A DNA stretch of 64,000 bases from Paenalkalicoccus suaedae (GTDB taxonomy: Bacteria; Bacillota; Bacilli; Bacillales; Salisediminibacteriaceae). This document shows, one piece after another, positions 27,255-36,179 of this stretch. The stretch covers positions 1,860,001-1,924,000 of the forward strand of contig NZ_CP041372.2 in assembly GCF_006965545.2 (NCBI RefSeq), written 5' to 3'. The notes beneath the pieces are model-generated. The model worked only from the letters and a program-made list of their open reading frames with translations. It did not search any database and was not told the DNA's origin. Each line of letters begins with the position of its first letter. Position 1 is the first letter of the stretch. The position numbers and the translations under genes are program-made.

Positions 27255-27286
27255 AAAAAACTCCACGATGACGGGCATCGTGGAGT
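27255..27286 (-). terminator. rnpB terminator
   Basis: Minus-strand stem AACTCCACGATG / CATCGTGGAGTT with a 5-base loop and TTTTTC, just downstream of RNase P RNA. Confidence 0.9.
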
Positions 27287-27299
27287 TACAGTCACAAAG

Positions 27300-27705
27300 G
27301 ACGCCATTTGTGTTCCGTAAGCCATGTTCTGTTACTCCGTACTTCAAACGGTTGTCAACCTCGTACGAAAGCGGCAATCATCTGTCTATAGGTCGAACCT
27401 ATCCCTTACTCCGTTCAGTTCCTTCGTAAGGATGCCCCTACCAAATTTTGGGTTTCTCACTCGTGGGGTTTACCTCGTTCCACTCTGATCATTTCTAATC
27501 AGACTTCGTCACTGTGGCACTTTCAAGGTCGTCTTACCATATTACAAACGTAACGTAGGTAAGTTCCCTGCCGTTAGCAATTACTTGCTACCCTGACTTA
27601 TGACTTCGTCAGGCACGAACACTACCGACATCGCAGACGGTGTGAGCATGGACTTTCCTCTACATCTCAAAGAGATGCAGCGATTACCCGAACACAAATG
27701 GTTGT
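27300..27705 (-). ncRNA. rnpB: RNase P RNA (type B)
   Basis: The minus strand reads as a type-B RNase P RNA. The ends pair as P1 (CCATTTGTGTTC with GAACACAAATGG). After P1 come GGGTAATCGCTGC, GAGGAAAGTCCATGCTC, AGTGTTCGTGCC, GAAGTCATAAG, GAAAGTGCCACAGTGACGAA, GGAACGAGGTAAACCCC, GTGAGAAACCCAAA and CAGATGATTGCCGC, all in order as in B. subtilis rnpB. It is the catalytic core that matures tRNA 5' ends together with RnpA. It lies between ypsC and the gpsB region, as in B. subtilis. Ends are estimated to within a few bases. Confidence 0.96.
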
Positions 27706-27724
27706 CATAAAAACAACATCACTT

Positions 27725-27753
27725 ATCATACCACCAGAGTAAGCGAAATGCAA
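27725..27753 (-). promoter_or_regulatory. Sigma-A promoter of rnpB
   Basis: TTGCAT, 17-base spacer, TATGAT on the minus strand, ending about 20 bases before the mature RNA. Confidence 0.75.
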
Positions 27754-27761
27754 TCGGTAGT

Positions 27762-28157
27762 TTAAGCCAATGACTGCCTGATCGCTTTCTTTGCTAAATG
27801 ATCCGCTTCTCCGTTACTTTTAGTCGGGATCCATTTTATAAAAGCATAGTCAAAATCATGCTCCATCATCGAGATAATCTCTTGTAGCATCGGCTTATAC
27901 AGCTCTTTTTTGACGTATTGCTTCTCCACAGCATCAACGACAATTTTTGAATCTGACCGTATAGAAATAATACGAAATCCTTCTTCTTTACAGCGTTTGA
28001 CCGCTTTAAGACAAGCGTAAAATTCCGCTTCATGATTCGACATAGGCGGGAGTGGAATAGATTCTTTTATATGTCCAGACGGTGCTTTAATAAAAATACC
28101 AGCGCCGCTTGCTCCAGGGTTCCCTGCGCTTGCGCCATCAATATACACTTCAATCAT
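27762..28157 (-). CDS. RNase HI-like protein (YpeP family)
   Basis: A 131-residue RNase H-fold protein. The four acidic active-site positions are all present: Asp7 (YIDGAS), Glu45 (NHEAEFYA), Asp69 (IRSDSKIVV) and Asp119 (EADHLAK). It is therefore likely an active nuclease on RNA:DNA hybrids, though it lacks the basic handle region of E. coli RNase HI. It resembles B. subtilis YpeP. The gene overlaps gpsB by one base (TGATG), so the two are co-translated. The symbol is left blank because the gene's position differs from B. subtilis. Confidence 0.82.
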   Translation of the reverse strand: MIEVYIDGASAGNPGASGAGIFIKAPSGHIKESIPLPPMSNHEAEFYACLKAVKRCKEEGFRIISIRSDSKIVVDAVEKQYVKKELYKPMLQEIISMMEHDFDYAFIKWIPTKSNGEADHLAKKAIRQSLA

Positions 28158-28468
28158 CAGTCGTACAGTTTGCTCCCAAACACGTGCTTCTCAAGGTTTG
28201 ATAATCGACGTAAAATATCATAGTTTGTGTTACCAGGAGCTGGCTGTGGCTTTGCCTGTGTTCTCGGTTCTGCTGGCGCCGGCTGCTTTTTAAGCTTTTC
28301 TACTTCCTCTTCAAGTTGCTGAATGTATGTTTCAAATGCTTCATAATCCTTGATAATTTCATCTAAGAATTGATCAACCTCATCTTGATTATACCCACGC
28401 ATACTTGATTTAAAGTCTTTTTCGTATATCTCATTCTTCGTTAATTTTGCAGTTAATTTACGTTCCAT
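28157..28468 (-). CDS. gpsB: Cell-division cycle protein GpsB
   Basis: The 103-residue protein has the DivIVA-type N-terminal membrane-binding and PBP-binding domain ([35 protein letters not shown]), then a coiled coil, a proline/alanine-rich linker ([17 protein letters not shown]) and a C-terminal trimer helix ([15 protein letters not shown]). It shuttles penicillin-binding proteins between sidewall and septum. ATG 28468 is chosen because GAGGTG lies six bases upstream. The location between ypsA and rnpB is conserved. Confidence 0.95.
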   Translation of the reverse strand: MERKLTAKLTKNEIYEKDFKSSMRGYNQDEVDQFLDEIIKDYEAFETYIQQLEEEVEKLKKQPAPAEPRTQAKPQPAPGNTNYDILRRLSNLEKHVFGSKLYD

Positions 28469-28526
28469 CAACGTCACCTCATTGGTCTATTCTATTTGCT
28501 TATTTTTTCAAAGTAGCTCTCTCTTG

Positions 28527-29081
28527 TCAATTCCAGTCTTGCTCTGCTCTTATCATATCCTCTATATCGTCCGGTGTCACATAAAAAATGGGATAATCCG
28601 TCGATTCTTGCTTTTTCTTAGCAGCTTCTAAATAAAACTTAGGTGTTCCCTCAGTCGATTCATCATACAAGAGCATCATTGCCTGTGTCTTATTTACGAT
28701 AAATTCATTTTTAAGTTTCAGCTGAGCTGGACTATCGTAAGGTCTTTTAGTGATGTAGTCTTGAAAATCACTCTCTAGCCATACCTTTTCGTATAGCTCT
28801 TTCACTTTTTCAGGGAACTTCTCTTCTTGTTCCATAAATGGAGCGAGCACGGCAAGCTTAATGTCTACGCCCTCTTCTTGTAACAATAAACATGCTTCAG
28901 CTGCCCATAATTCAACGCCAGCTTGTCCACTTATTGTAATCCATTCTACGCCAAATTCGCTAATGAGATCCGATAACTTACGTTTAATTGCTTTTTTTAG
29001 AAAGGGGAGCTGTTCGTGCTTTTCGTTAAAAACCCCAATTTCATGAGGTTTATAGCCTGATACGGCAAGTACGTGGTACAT
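28527..29081 (-). CDS. ypsA: SLOG-superfamily protein YpsA
   Basis: The 184-residue protein matches the DUF1273/YpsA family, with VLAVSGYKPHEIGVF, WITISGQAGVELWAAEA and YDSPAQLKLKNEFIV. The fold is a SLOG nucleotide-binding domain, and the GQAGVE loop is the expected ligand site. B. subtilis YpsA influences cell division and its gene sits beside gpsB. GAAGGAGGG precedes ATG 29081. gpsB follows after 58 bases, probably in the same unit. Confidence 0.92.
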   Translation of the reverse strand: MYHVLAVSGYKPHEIGVFNEKHEQLPFLKKAIKRKLSDLISEFGVEWITISGQAGVELWAAEACLLLQEEGVDIKLAVLAPFMEQEEKFPEKVKELYEKVWLESDFQDYITKRPYDSPAQLKLKNEFIVNKTQAMMLLYDESTEGTPKFYLEAAKKKQESTDYPIFYVTPDDIEDMIRAEQDWN

Positions 29082-29345
29082 AGATGCCCTCCTTCGATTT
29101 TCTTTCCTTATTTTAACGTATTGGCGCTATTCTTGCATCCTCCAAACGATAGAGAGGCTCTTAGATAACATTATTGCGGGAAATAGCGCAGTTACTATCC
29201 TAGCTACAGAGGGCAAATTTTGTACATAACCGTGAGACTCTGCCATGGGGAGCTTTGGCGCCGACTTTAGTTTGCGCGAAATATAAGAGTCATTACGTTA
29301 AGATGACTGTCGAGTGACTTGCTGGGATTTTGATTTACATCATAC
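29082..29345. other. Intergenic region, no gene seen
   Basis: No open frame with a ribosome site was found on either strand. The ypsA promoter should lie near 29090-29140 on the minus strand (a TAAAAT -10 is visible, but its -35 is poor). Confidence 0.4.
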
Positions 29346-29375
29346 AAAAAACACCACGACATATGTCGTGGCGTT
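29346..29375 (-). terminator. Rho-independent terminator after cotD
   Basis: Perfect palindromic stem CCACGACAT / ATGTCGTGG extended by A-T pairs, followed by TTTTTT on the minus strand. Confidence 0.88.
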
Positions 29376-29381
29376 AAGCTA

Positions 29382-29702
29382 TTAATATCCGCAAGGTGGT
29401 CTATTTTGTTGAATACCTTGCACGAGTGGTCCACCTGGACCGCCGTTAAAGCCTTGATTTTGACCTTGAACCTGACCAGGACCAGGGCCCTGAACAAAAT
29501 TCTGATTAAAAACTCTGTTTACCGTAGACTCAGTGTGCGGGTAGCTATGATAGAAATTATAGCGATGGTTAACAACGTTCGTTGTATGACTTGGATGGAT
29601 AACAGGAACGTTGTAATCACAGTTAATTTCGTTCACCCCTTGAACCGTTGGGCAAATTTGTGCTGGTAAAGTCTTTCCTTTGTTGCAGTTGCAGCCTCTC
29701 AT
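29382..29702 (-). CDS. cotD: Spore coat protein, CotD family
   Basis: The 106-residue protein contains the CotD-like block CPTVQGVNEINC, VIHPSHTTNVVNHR and HSYPHTESTVNRVFNQNF, and then a Gly/Gln/Pro-rich tail ending in PPCGY. It begins with CNCNKG. It would be an inner spore-coat component made late in the mother cell. The position beside ypsA and the yprB-yprA genes matches B. subtilis, supporting the symbol. A sigma-K-like -10 (CATACGATG) lies 32 bases upstream, and a terminator follows. Confidence 0.85.
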   Translation of the reverse strand: MRGCNCNKGKTLPAQICPTVQGVNEINCDYNVPVIHPSHTTNVVNHRYNFYHSYPHTESTVNRVFNQNFVQGPGPGQVQGQNQGFNGGPGGPLVQGIQQNRPPCGY

Positions 29703-29733
29703 ACGTGTCTTCCTCCTTTGTTTGGATTCTCTA

Positions 29734-29742
29734 CATCGTATG
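29734..29742 (-). promoter_or_regulatory. Possible sigma-K -10 element of cotD
   Basis: CATACGATG differs from the sigma-K -10 pattern CATANNNTA at one position. No clear AC -35 at the usual distance was found, so support is weak. Confidence 0.3.
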
Positions 29743-29777
29743 CGAGGTACTTTCGAGTGACTAGTTGCTTGACCTAA

Positions 29778-29843
29778 TTACGTTAAAAAGAATACAGTGC
29801 CACCGATTACAGCAAAAAACATCGCAACCACTAGTTTAACCAT
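29778..29843 (-). CDS. 21-residue single-span membrane microprotein
   Basis: An ATG at 29843 preceded by GGGGAGAGG opens a frame coding for 21 residues: MVKLVVAMFFAVIGG followed by TVFFLT. It has one lysine at the N-terminus and an otherwise hydrophobic helix. A good ribosome site at the right spacing (5 bases) and a clean stop favour a real gene, but its shortness means it could be chance. It lies between cotD and a DnaQ-like gene. Function unknown; it resembles small stabilising subunits of membrane complexes only in size. Confidence 0.45.
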   Translation of the reverse strand: MVKLVVAMFFAVIGGTVFFLT

Positions 29844-29966
29844 TTCTGCCTCTCCCCTGTCTAATACAATATCCATTCGTAAATATATACAATAATTAGA
29901 CAAATGGCAACAGCTTTTGCAACGATTTTTACTATATTGTAGAATTTTGCGCTTGCCCGGGAAATA

Positions 29967-30689
29967 TTACGCGTTTGAATCGTTTATTTCCTCGAGCGTG
30001 TTTATTTCCCTAATGACTAACTCATCGATTAATTTAGTAAACATGTCCGCCGTCATGAGAGCGTCGTTTAGTGCGTGATGCCTCTCTAGTTGGTTAATGT
30101 CAAACCTCTCGAGAAGTTCATCCAAGCTATTTTTACTATCTGGAAATAAATCATTGGCAACTAGATAAGAATCAATGTACGTAAACGGAGGTACAGGCAA
30201 TCCCCATTTTTTGCACATTTCTTTTAAAAACACGACATCAAAGCTTGCTGGGTGAGCAACTAATACCGTATTATCCGCAAACTCTAAAAAGCTCTGTAAC
30301 ACTTCAGGGAACTTTTTGGCATAACGACAATCGTCATTTGTTAATTCCGTAAGCTTCTGTACGGCCTTTGGTATCGGTTTATTCACATGCACCAGTTCAT
30401 AATATTGCTCGGGAAATGATATGTGATTGACATTCATTTTTAGTGCCCCTATCGAAAGAATCTCATCTCCTACATTCGGATAAAAGCCCGTTGTTTCTAA
30501 ATCAAAGACAGTATAGGTAATGTCTTTTAAGTGAGCATCCCGTTTTTTAAATGATTGAAACAACTCAAGTTGCTTGAGGCAAGCTGCATAAGCATCCACA
30601 TGCTTCTTTTTATAGCGCGAAAACGCGAGGTGAAACCGCCACTTATCTAGCAATATATGCCGTAGAAATTGAGTGATTGAGAGCTCCAT
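29967..30689 (-). CDS. DnaQ-like DEDDh 3'-5' exonuclease
   Basis: A 240-residue protein with the DEDDh motifs: TVFDLETTGF (Asp63, Glu65), HPASFDVVFLKEM in the middle and HHALNDALMTADM at the end. The N-terminal 50 residues are basic and helical. Such proofreading-type exonucleases act on single-stranded DNA or small RNAs. The gene starts two bases after the nucleotidyltransferase-like gene, a pairing (cNMP/CBS/DUF294 protein with a DnaQ-like exonuclease) seen widely in bacteria. The pair separates cotD from mrfB. Confidence 0.88.
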   Translation of the reverse strand: MELSITQFLRHILLDKWRFHLAFSRYKKKHVDAYAACLKQLELFQSFKKRDAHLKDITYTVFDLETTGFYPNVGDEILSIGALKMNVNHISFPEQYYELVHVNKPIPKAVQKLTELTNDDCRYAKKFPEVLQSFLEFADNTVLVAHPASFDVVFLKEMCKKWGLPVPPFTYIDSYLVANDLFPDSKNSLDELLERFDINQLERHHALNDALMTADMFTKLIDELVIREINTLEEINDSNA

Positions 30690-30691
30690 CG

Positions 30692-32602
30692 TTAAATGCC
30701 TCGATTCTTTTGGAAGCTGAGCTCACTCATCTGTTGGAGGCGCTTTGCAATGATAAGAGCATCCTTTAATTGTCTTCGATCATCTTTATCTAGATTCTGT
30801 GGAGATAATTCGTTCGATAGTGGTTCATCGTGTCTTAACTGACGAATATTTTCTCGAATTCGAAAGTCTAGCAAAACATCCATCGCAAGCTTTGCATTTT
30901 TGACGTCTCTTGGGTGAAAGATCTCCATCTCTTGAAGCTTCTTTAATCTCGCTACGGTACTGACTTCTTGGATCCCATAGCGAATAGCAAATATCCGCAC
31001 ACCGTTCACAATTTGCATTAGCGCCGACTTCTTCAAATCAATGGTTTTACTTTTCCCCTTCACAGAAATTCGTCCGAGCGGGTTAATCGGAATTCGAAAG
31101 CGAATCGTATCCTTCATGAGCATCGCGTGCAAAAGCTTTCCCTTTGATATTTTTTCTGTAATCGCATCGCGCAATGATTCTGCTAAAGTAAAATCACCGT
31201 ACACTGGTCTGTAATCAATAAAGATCGTAAAGTCGCGAATTTCCTGGCTGTCGCTTTCTCGCACCCAGCGAATAACTTCTTCTTCCCATTCCGCTATTTC
31301 TCGACACCATCTGCGCTCTCTCGCCATAATACCCCCTTTACACTCAGGGAATCCAGCCTCCATGAGCCCGTCATTCACCTTCGCTGCAAAACGGTGGAAA
31401 TATTCCTCTATGTCCCGCTTGTTTGCTAAGTGCTGATAGTTTGCAAGAATTAGCCCATTGTCTTGGTCTGTACTAAACGCTTGCTCTTTGCGTCCTTGTG
31501 ATCCCATGACGACAAAGCAAAAGCCGATTGGTGGCTTGCCAAAGCCCTCTCGCTCCATATCTTTTAACGCAAAGGTGATGATTTTACGATGTAGCTGATC
31601 ATTGTAGCTAGAGATGAATTCGCACACTTCTGTTGGGTGCGTGCGCTCGTTTAGGAGGGCCTCCGTAAACGTATGAAAATCTGCACTATACGAAGGTGCA
31701 AGCTTCTTAAGCTCTCTTACGTGCTTTGCGTGCTGCATGCGATACGATAAATTCAAATACTTCGAATCTTGGAGCTGTAAAAATGACTCTGCCATTAAAA
31801 TACCGACTACCTGCTCCCCTTTCATAACCGGGACAAGGTCAATATAGTCATCTTTAAAAAACGTTAGTACCTCATAGCTAAACGCATTTTCTTGAATGGT
31901 GTGCGGACTATGCTCCATCCAATCTTTCACAGGATCGTTCGCGCTTCCTTGCATAAAGCCTCGAATCACCTGCTGCTGCGTAATAACTCCTGCAAGCATA
32001 CCTGAGTCATGTACGACCACAATTCCTGCCGTATTCCACTCGGTTATTAGCTTTGCAGCATCCTGAATCGTCTTTGTTGGACTAATTTTACGAACAGGCT
32101 CCATGATCGTATGCACGCGCGTGCGGAAGAGTCCAATATTCTCTTTGTCTGTCACGTTGCGCTCTTTTTTAATCTCATCGTACAGCGATTTCATGCGCTC
32201 TCCGATACCTGTCAATATAACATCACTAAACGCATCATTTTCTGTCATGATTTTTAAAAATTCGCTTTTGCGGAACCTAACTGTCTCACAGTCTTCAAGC
32301 GCCTGGACAGAAAAATTCATTTGACCGCTCGCAAGTAGGATCATGAGACCAATTAAGTCTCCAGGGTAGTAAAAGCGTACAGAGAACTGTTGCCCATCCT
32401 CTCTGTGCAGCACATTTTTTGCTAATCCCTTTAGTAAAAAATATACTTCTACTTCTTCATCTTCTTCATGAAAGACGTATTCGTTCTCCTTAAACGACGC
32501 ACGCTCCGAGCGTTTGATCAATCTCGCAAACTGATTATCATCTAATAAATCAAACGGAAAGGCATGGCGAATTAAATCTTCATACGTATTCGTGCTAGTC
32601 AT
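30692..32602 (-). CDS. cNMP-binding, CBS and DUF294 nucleotidyltransferase-like protein
   Basis: The 636-residue protein has an N-terminal cyclic-nucleotide-binding domain (about 15-130; FYYPGDLIGLMILLASGQ), two CBS domains (about 165-280; TIQDAAKLITEWNTAGIVVV) and a DUF294 nucleotidyltransferase-like domain. The latter's motif GSQGRKEQAFSTDQDN, near 367-382, has the G-S and D-x-D layout of GlnD-type enzymes. A DUF294 C-terminal region follows. It may couple a nucleotide signal to modification of a partner, perhaps the exonuclease encoded next. It overlaps mrfB by four bases. Target unknown. Confidence 0.85.
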   Translation of the reverse strand: MTSTNTYEDLIRHAFPFDLLDDNQFARLIKRSERASFKENEYVFHEEDEEVEVYFLLKGLAKNVLHREDGQQFSVRFYYPGDLIGLMILLASGQMNFSVQALEDCETVRFRKSEFLKIMTENDAFSDVILTGIGERMKSLYDEIKKERNVTDKENIGLFRTRVHTIMEPVRKISPTKTIQDAAKLITEWNTAGIVVVHDSGMLAGVITQQQVIRGFMQGSANDPVKDWMEHSPHTIQENAFSYEVLTFFKDDYIDLVPVMKGEQVVGILMAESFLQLQDSKYLNLSYRMQHAKHVRELKKLAPSYSADFHTFTEALLNERTHPTEVCEFISSYNDQLHRKIITFALKDMEREGFGKPPIGFCFVVMGSQGRKEQAFSTDQDNGLILANYQHLANKRDIEEYFHRFAAKVNDGLMEAGFPECKGGIMARERRWCREIAEWEEEVIRWVRESDSQEIRDFTIFIDYRPVYGDFTLAESLRDAITEKISKGKLLHAMLMKDTIRFRIPINPLGRISVKGKSKTIDLKKSALMQIVNGVRIFAIRYGIQEVSTVARLKKLQEMEIFHPRDVKNAKLAMDVLLDFRIRENIRQLRHDEPLSNELSPQNLDKDDRRQLKDALIIAKRLQQMSELSFQKNRGI

Positions 32603-33795
32603 TTTTTACCTTCTCTCTTTCGTTGTAATCGGTTAAGTCTCGTCGCAACGCTTGCCTCCTGCTTTTTTAACACAGATTTACTAGCAAGCTTTGTTAACTT
32701 ATATGCCATATCCACGTCTTTCTCTTGATGTTCATATAGTTTTGCTAGCTCTAAAAGCGCGTCGGTATGGGGCAGCGCTGTAGCAATCGCTTGATGTAGC
32801 TCGTGTTTGGCCTCTTGATAACGCTTTTGTTTTTTATATAGTTTCCCGAGTCGAAAATGTGCTTCACGAGACGGAGTTACCGCTCGAGTAATCGCTTCTT
32901 TGTAGTGATATTCCGCTTTCTCCTCAAGCTTTAATGTTTCGTACCATTTCGCAATTTTCTCATGCTCATGAATCTCTGTATGAGAGTAGCCTAATACTTT
33001 TTCAGCTAAAAGAACGTAAAGCGTCACGAGGCTTCGTACGTCTTGATCATTATGCTCGATTATACCAGCTAGAATCGCTGGATCACGTTCACGCACAAAG
33101 TCCATATATAAAAGTGGGGCAAGGCTACCTGGCGTATCCCCTACACGAGGCTTTTTTAGCTTATGCTCTTCTACAATAGCAAGACGGCACGATGGTAGCT
33201 CATCCTTCCAAAGCCTACGTGCTGCATGCAAAAGGTCGATATGACCGGTCTCCGGTAGCTTCGGCAAAAACTTTCTTAAAAAGGCGTGACGAGATTTGAC
33301 GTGGGGCCAATCAAACGACTTTCCATTGTACGAAACAATGCGATCATCCTCTAAAAAGTCGTCTAAAAAGCCACTCATAAACGCAGCCTCCTCAGTTGGC
33401 TGTGGGAGCAGGTGTTGTGTGACTTCAAGCCCTGTATCATGCGCTCTTACGTAGCCTAATAAAAAGATCATGTTTCCCGCTCCAGAGGACAGTCCCGTTG
33501 TTTCCGTATCAAAAAATAAAAGCTTGGAAGGGTGCTCTGTGAACGCGAGTGGATGCTGTTCGATCCCTATAAAGTTTAGCGCGTGGAGCCTGTCATACAG
33601 CCCTTCTTCGTAGTCATACATGACACGCTTTCTATAAGACACTTGATTATCAAAATAAAAGGGTTCAAATCCAAGCTCTCGAAAGGCATCCTCTTCGTTT
33701 TTAGTGGCCACCTCCTGTTTAGGAGGCGTTATTTCTTTTGGTTCTTCCGTTTGTAAATGGGTTTTCATTCGTAGCAGTTTCTTTTTTAGACTCAT
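32599..33795 (-). CDS. mrfB: Mitomycin repair exonuclease MrfB (YprB)
   Basis: The 398-residue protein has an RNase H-fold exonuclease domain (FFDTETTGL near residue 100, then YNGKSFDWPHVKSR and HNDQDVRSL) and a C-terminal TPR region (about 280-385; EAHFRLGKLYKKQKRYQEA). It corresponds to B. subtilis YprB/MrfB, which with helicase MrfA excises mitomycin C lesions. ATG 33795 is chosen with GGTG six bases upstream. The mrfA stop lies 72 bases upstream, beyond a hairpin, so mrfB translation may be attenuated relative to mrfA. Confidence 0.88.
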   Translation of the reverse strand: MSLKKKLLRMKTHLQTEEPKEITPPKQEVATKNEEDAFRELGFEPFYFDNQVSYRKRVMYDYEEGLYDRLHALNFIGIEQHPLAFTEHPSKLLFFDTETTGLSSGAGNMIFLLGYVRAHDTGLEVTQHLLPQPTEEAAFMSGFLDDFLEDDRIVSYNGKSFDWPHVKSRHAFLRKFLPKLPETGHIDLLHAARRLWKDELPSCRLAIVEEHKLKKPRVGDTPGSLAPLLYMDFVRERDPAILAGIIEHNDQDVRSLVTLYVLLAEKVLGYSHTEIHEHEKIAKWYETLKLEEKAEYHYKEAITRAVTPSREAHFRLGKLYKKQKRYQEAKHELHQAIATALPHTDALLELAKLYEHQEKDVDMAYKLTKLASKSVLKKQEASVATRLNRLQRKREGKK

Positions 33796-33829
33796 TATAA
33801 TCACCTAACCTGTATCTTATCACGAAAAA

Positions 33830-33861
33830 GAGGCGTGCCCAAGCTAACGTAGGCACGCTCC
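33830..33861 (-). terminator. Hairpin between mrfA and mrfB
   Basis: Minus-strand stem GAGCGTGCC / GGCACGCCTC with TTTTTC following. It lies within the probable mrfA-mrfB unit, so it may be a partial terminator. Confidence 0.65.
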
Positions 33862-33866
33862 TGTCT

Positions 33867-36155
33867 TTATGTTGTTCTCTCTATAGACGTTCTCTCTGTA
33901 CTATCACGAAGGAGGATTCGAACCCACTTCTTCACTTCAAGTTCAGAGTCAGATAAAGCCATTCCAACACAGGATGGGCATCCAGATTCGCACGGACACA
34001 TTAATACGTACTCACATGCTTTTAAAATCACTTCCTCCGCTTGCCTGTAAACCCGCTCCGCTAGACCAATTCCTCCTGGATAGCGGTCGTATAAATAAAC
34101 GGACGGCTTTTCGGTGTAAACGGCTTTCACTTCTGGGACTGCGTGCAAATCATTTTTATCGCACATGACGTGAACCGATGCAACGTGCTGCATAACGTGA
34201 GCGAGACCAATCAGTACTTGCTCGATATGATCCTCGCGAAGTTCAGCAAACGTCTCCTTCTCAAACTGAAGCACAAACCCATTAGTATGAAGCTCTTGCT
34301 CTGGCAGGTGAATCGGACCAGATCCAATATTCTCAAAGGAATCAAGCTTGATTTTTTTAAAGATCGTCGCCATCGCGGTTACCATGACGTCTCCGTATTG
34401 AATCGAATGATTGCCGATCTGTTTTTCTTCGTCAATTTCTAATACAGAAAGCTTTACCGCAAGGTTTGCATCTGTAAAGTAGTCAACGTCGACCTCTCTG
34501 ACAAATGCCTTTTTCTCGTCCCAGTCTAAATACTCTACTTGGTGCTGGACACCTTCATGTAAATAGATTGCCTCATCGTGTAGGAGTGTCATCGCAGAGA
34601 ACGTATCCATTTCACCAATAACTCGGTGATTAGCAACGTCTGACTGATCAATGATCACAACATTTTCTTGAGCAGCTGAGCGAAGGCTGATGTTGTGGGC
34701 TGGAAACGCATCGTTCATCCAAAACCATTTATCTTGCGCATGATGGATGACGCGTTCTTCCGTTAAGTATTCTAAAACCTCTTCTACATCGAGTCCATCA
34801 AATCTGTCTCCTTGTTTAAACGGAAGCTCGTAGGCTGCGCACTTTACATGGTCAACTAAAATAATCAGATTATCCTTATTAATTCGGGCTGTTTCTGGAG
34901 AGCCTTCAAAGAAGAATTCAGGATGCTGAAATATATATTGATCAAGTGGTGTAGAGTTTGCCACCATAATAACGAGCGACTCATCCTTTCGTCTCCCGGC
35001 ACGCCCCGCCTGTTGCCAGCTTGACGCAACGGAACCAGGATAGCCGCTCATAATACACACCTGGAGTTGACCGATATCAACACCAAGCTCTAACGCATTC
35101 GTACTAACGACCCCAATCGTATCCCCGTTACGAAGACTTCGCTCAATTTCTCGGCGTTGGTTAGGTAAGTAGCCACCGCGATAGCCTCGGATAGAGCGTG
35201 TATTAATTTCTTTTTTTGTGAGCTCCTGGAGGTGACTTAAAATAACCTCGACCCTTACACGACTCCTTGCGAAAACAATCGTTTGTATTTTTTGCTTTAA
35301 AAACTGGCTAGCGAGCTCGTTCACTACTCTAGTGGCGCTTTTTCGTATATTTAACTGCTTATGGACAACGGGTGGATTATATAAAACAACGTGCTTTTTC
35401 CCCCGCGGCGCTCCGTTATTGTCGATTAACACGACGTCTTCACCTATTAGCTCCTGACAAAGTTCAGACGGGTTTGCAATCGTTGCAGATGTGCAAATAA
35501 ACGTCGGTTTACTTCCGTAGTACTCGCAAATTCGCTTTAACCGTCGAATCACATTCGCAACGTGGGATCCGAATACACCTCGATATGTGTGAAGCTCATC
35601 AATGACGATTGTCTCCAGATTTTCGAATAGCGAGATCCATTTTGTATGATGTGGGAGGATCGCCGCATGTAGCATATCTGGGTTTGTAATAACAATATGT
35701 CCTGCTTTGCGGACGACTTGGCGGATATTCGCTGGTGTATCGCCATCGTACGTATAGCTCTTTAAGTCAATCTCCATTTCATCCACAAGCTCATTAAGCT
35801 CTGACTTTTGATCTTGAGCAAGTGCTTTTGTCGGAAATAAATAAAGCGCGCGACTACTATTATTTTGCATATATTTGGATAGCACCGGTAAGTTATAGCA
35901 CAGTGTTTTACCGGATGCTGTTGGGGTTACAGTCACGACATTATCTTGCTTCATCACGGCATCATAGGCACTGCGTTGATGCGTATAAAGGGATGTAACG
36001 CCTCGGTTTTGAAGCGCTTGTTTAATTGTTGGATCCAACGAATCAGGAAAGTCGGCGTAGCGGGCCTCTTGCTCCTTCATGACATGCCAATGCGATACGT
36101 TCTCATCCTGCTTTAATTCGTCTAAAAGCATCGAGAGTGATTTTTTACCTAACAT
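33867..36155 (-). CDS. mrfA: Mitomycin repair helicase MrfA (YprA)
   Basis: The 762-residue superfamily 2 helicase has Walker A TPTASGKT near residue 80, DELH near 188, helicase motif III (SATIAN near 224) and the C-terminal helicase domain (VSTNALELGVDIG, QQAGRAGRR). Its end carries four zinc-type cysteines, Cys720, Cys722, Cys726 and Cys729 (CPCESGCPSC), as in MrfA and other DUF1998 helicases. It acts with MrfB in removing mitomycin adducts. Its promoter contains a LexA-like palindrome. Confidence 0.93.
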   Translation of the reverse strand: MLGKKSLSMLLDELKQDENVSHWHVMKEQEARYADFPDSLDPTIKQALQNRGVTSLYTHQRSAYDAVMKQDNVVTVTPTASGKTLCYNLPVLSKYMQNNSSRALYLFPTKALAQDQKSELNELVDEMEIDLKSYTYDGDTPANIRQVVRKAGHIVITNPDMLHAAILPHHTKWISLFENLETIVIDELHTYRGVFGSHVANVIRRLKRICEYYGSKPTFICTSATIANPSELCQELIGEDVVLIDNNGAPRGKKHVVLYNPPVVHKQLNIRKSATRVVNELASQFLKQKIQTIVFARSRVRVEVILSHLQELTKKEINTRSIRGYRGGYLPNQRREIERSLRNGDTIGVVSTNALELGVDIGQLQVCIMSGYPGSVASSWQQAGRAGRRKDESLVIMVANSTPLDQYIFQHPEFFFEGSPETARINKDNLIILVDHVKCAAYELPFKQGDRFDGLDVEEVLEYLTEERVIHHAQDKWFWMNDAFPAHNISLRSAAQENVVIIDQSDVANHRVIGEMDTFSAMTLLHDEAIYLHEGVQHQVEYLDWDEKKAFVREVDVDYFTDANLAVKLSVLEIDEEKQIGNHSIQYGDVMVTAMATIFKKIKLDSFENIGSGPIHLPEQELHTNGFVLQFEKETFAELREDHIEQVLIGLAHVMQHVASVHVMCDKNDLHAVPEVKAVYTEKPSVYLYDRYPGGIGLAERVYRQAEEVILKACEYVLMCPCESGCPSCVGMALSDSELEVKKWVRILLRDSTERTSIERTT

Positions 36156-36179
36156 GCTGTCCCTCCATTCTTACATAGA

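Noticed and set aside
29267-29497. A 76-residue minus-strand frame over the cotD end
   Set aside because: It overlaps cotD in another frame and crosses its terminator.
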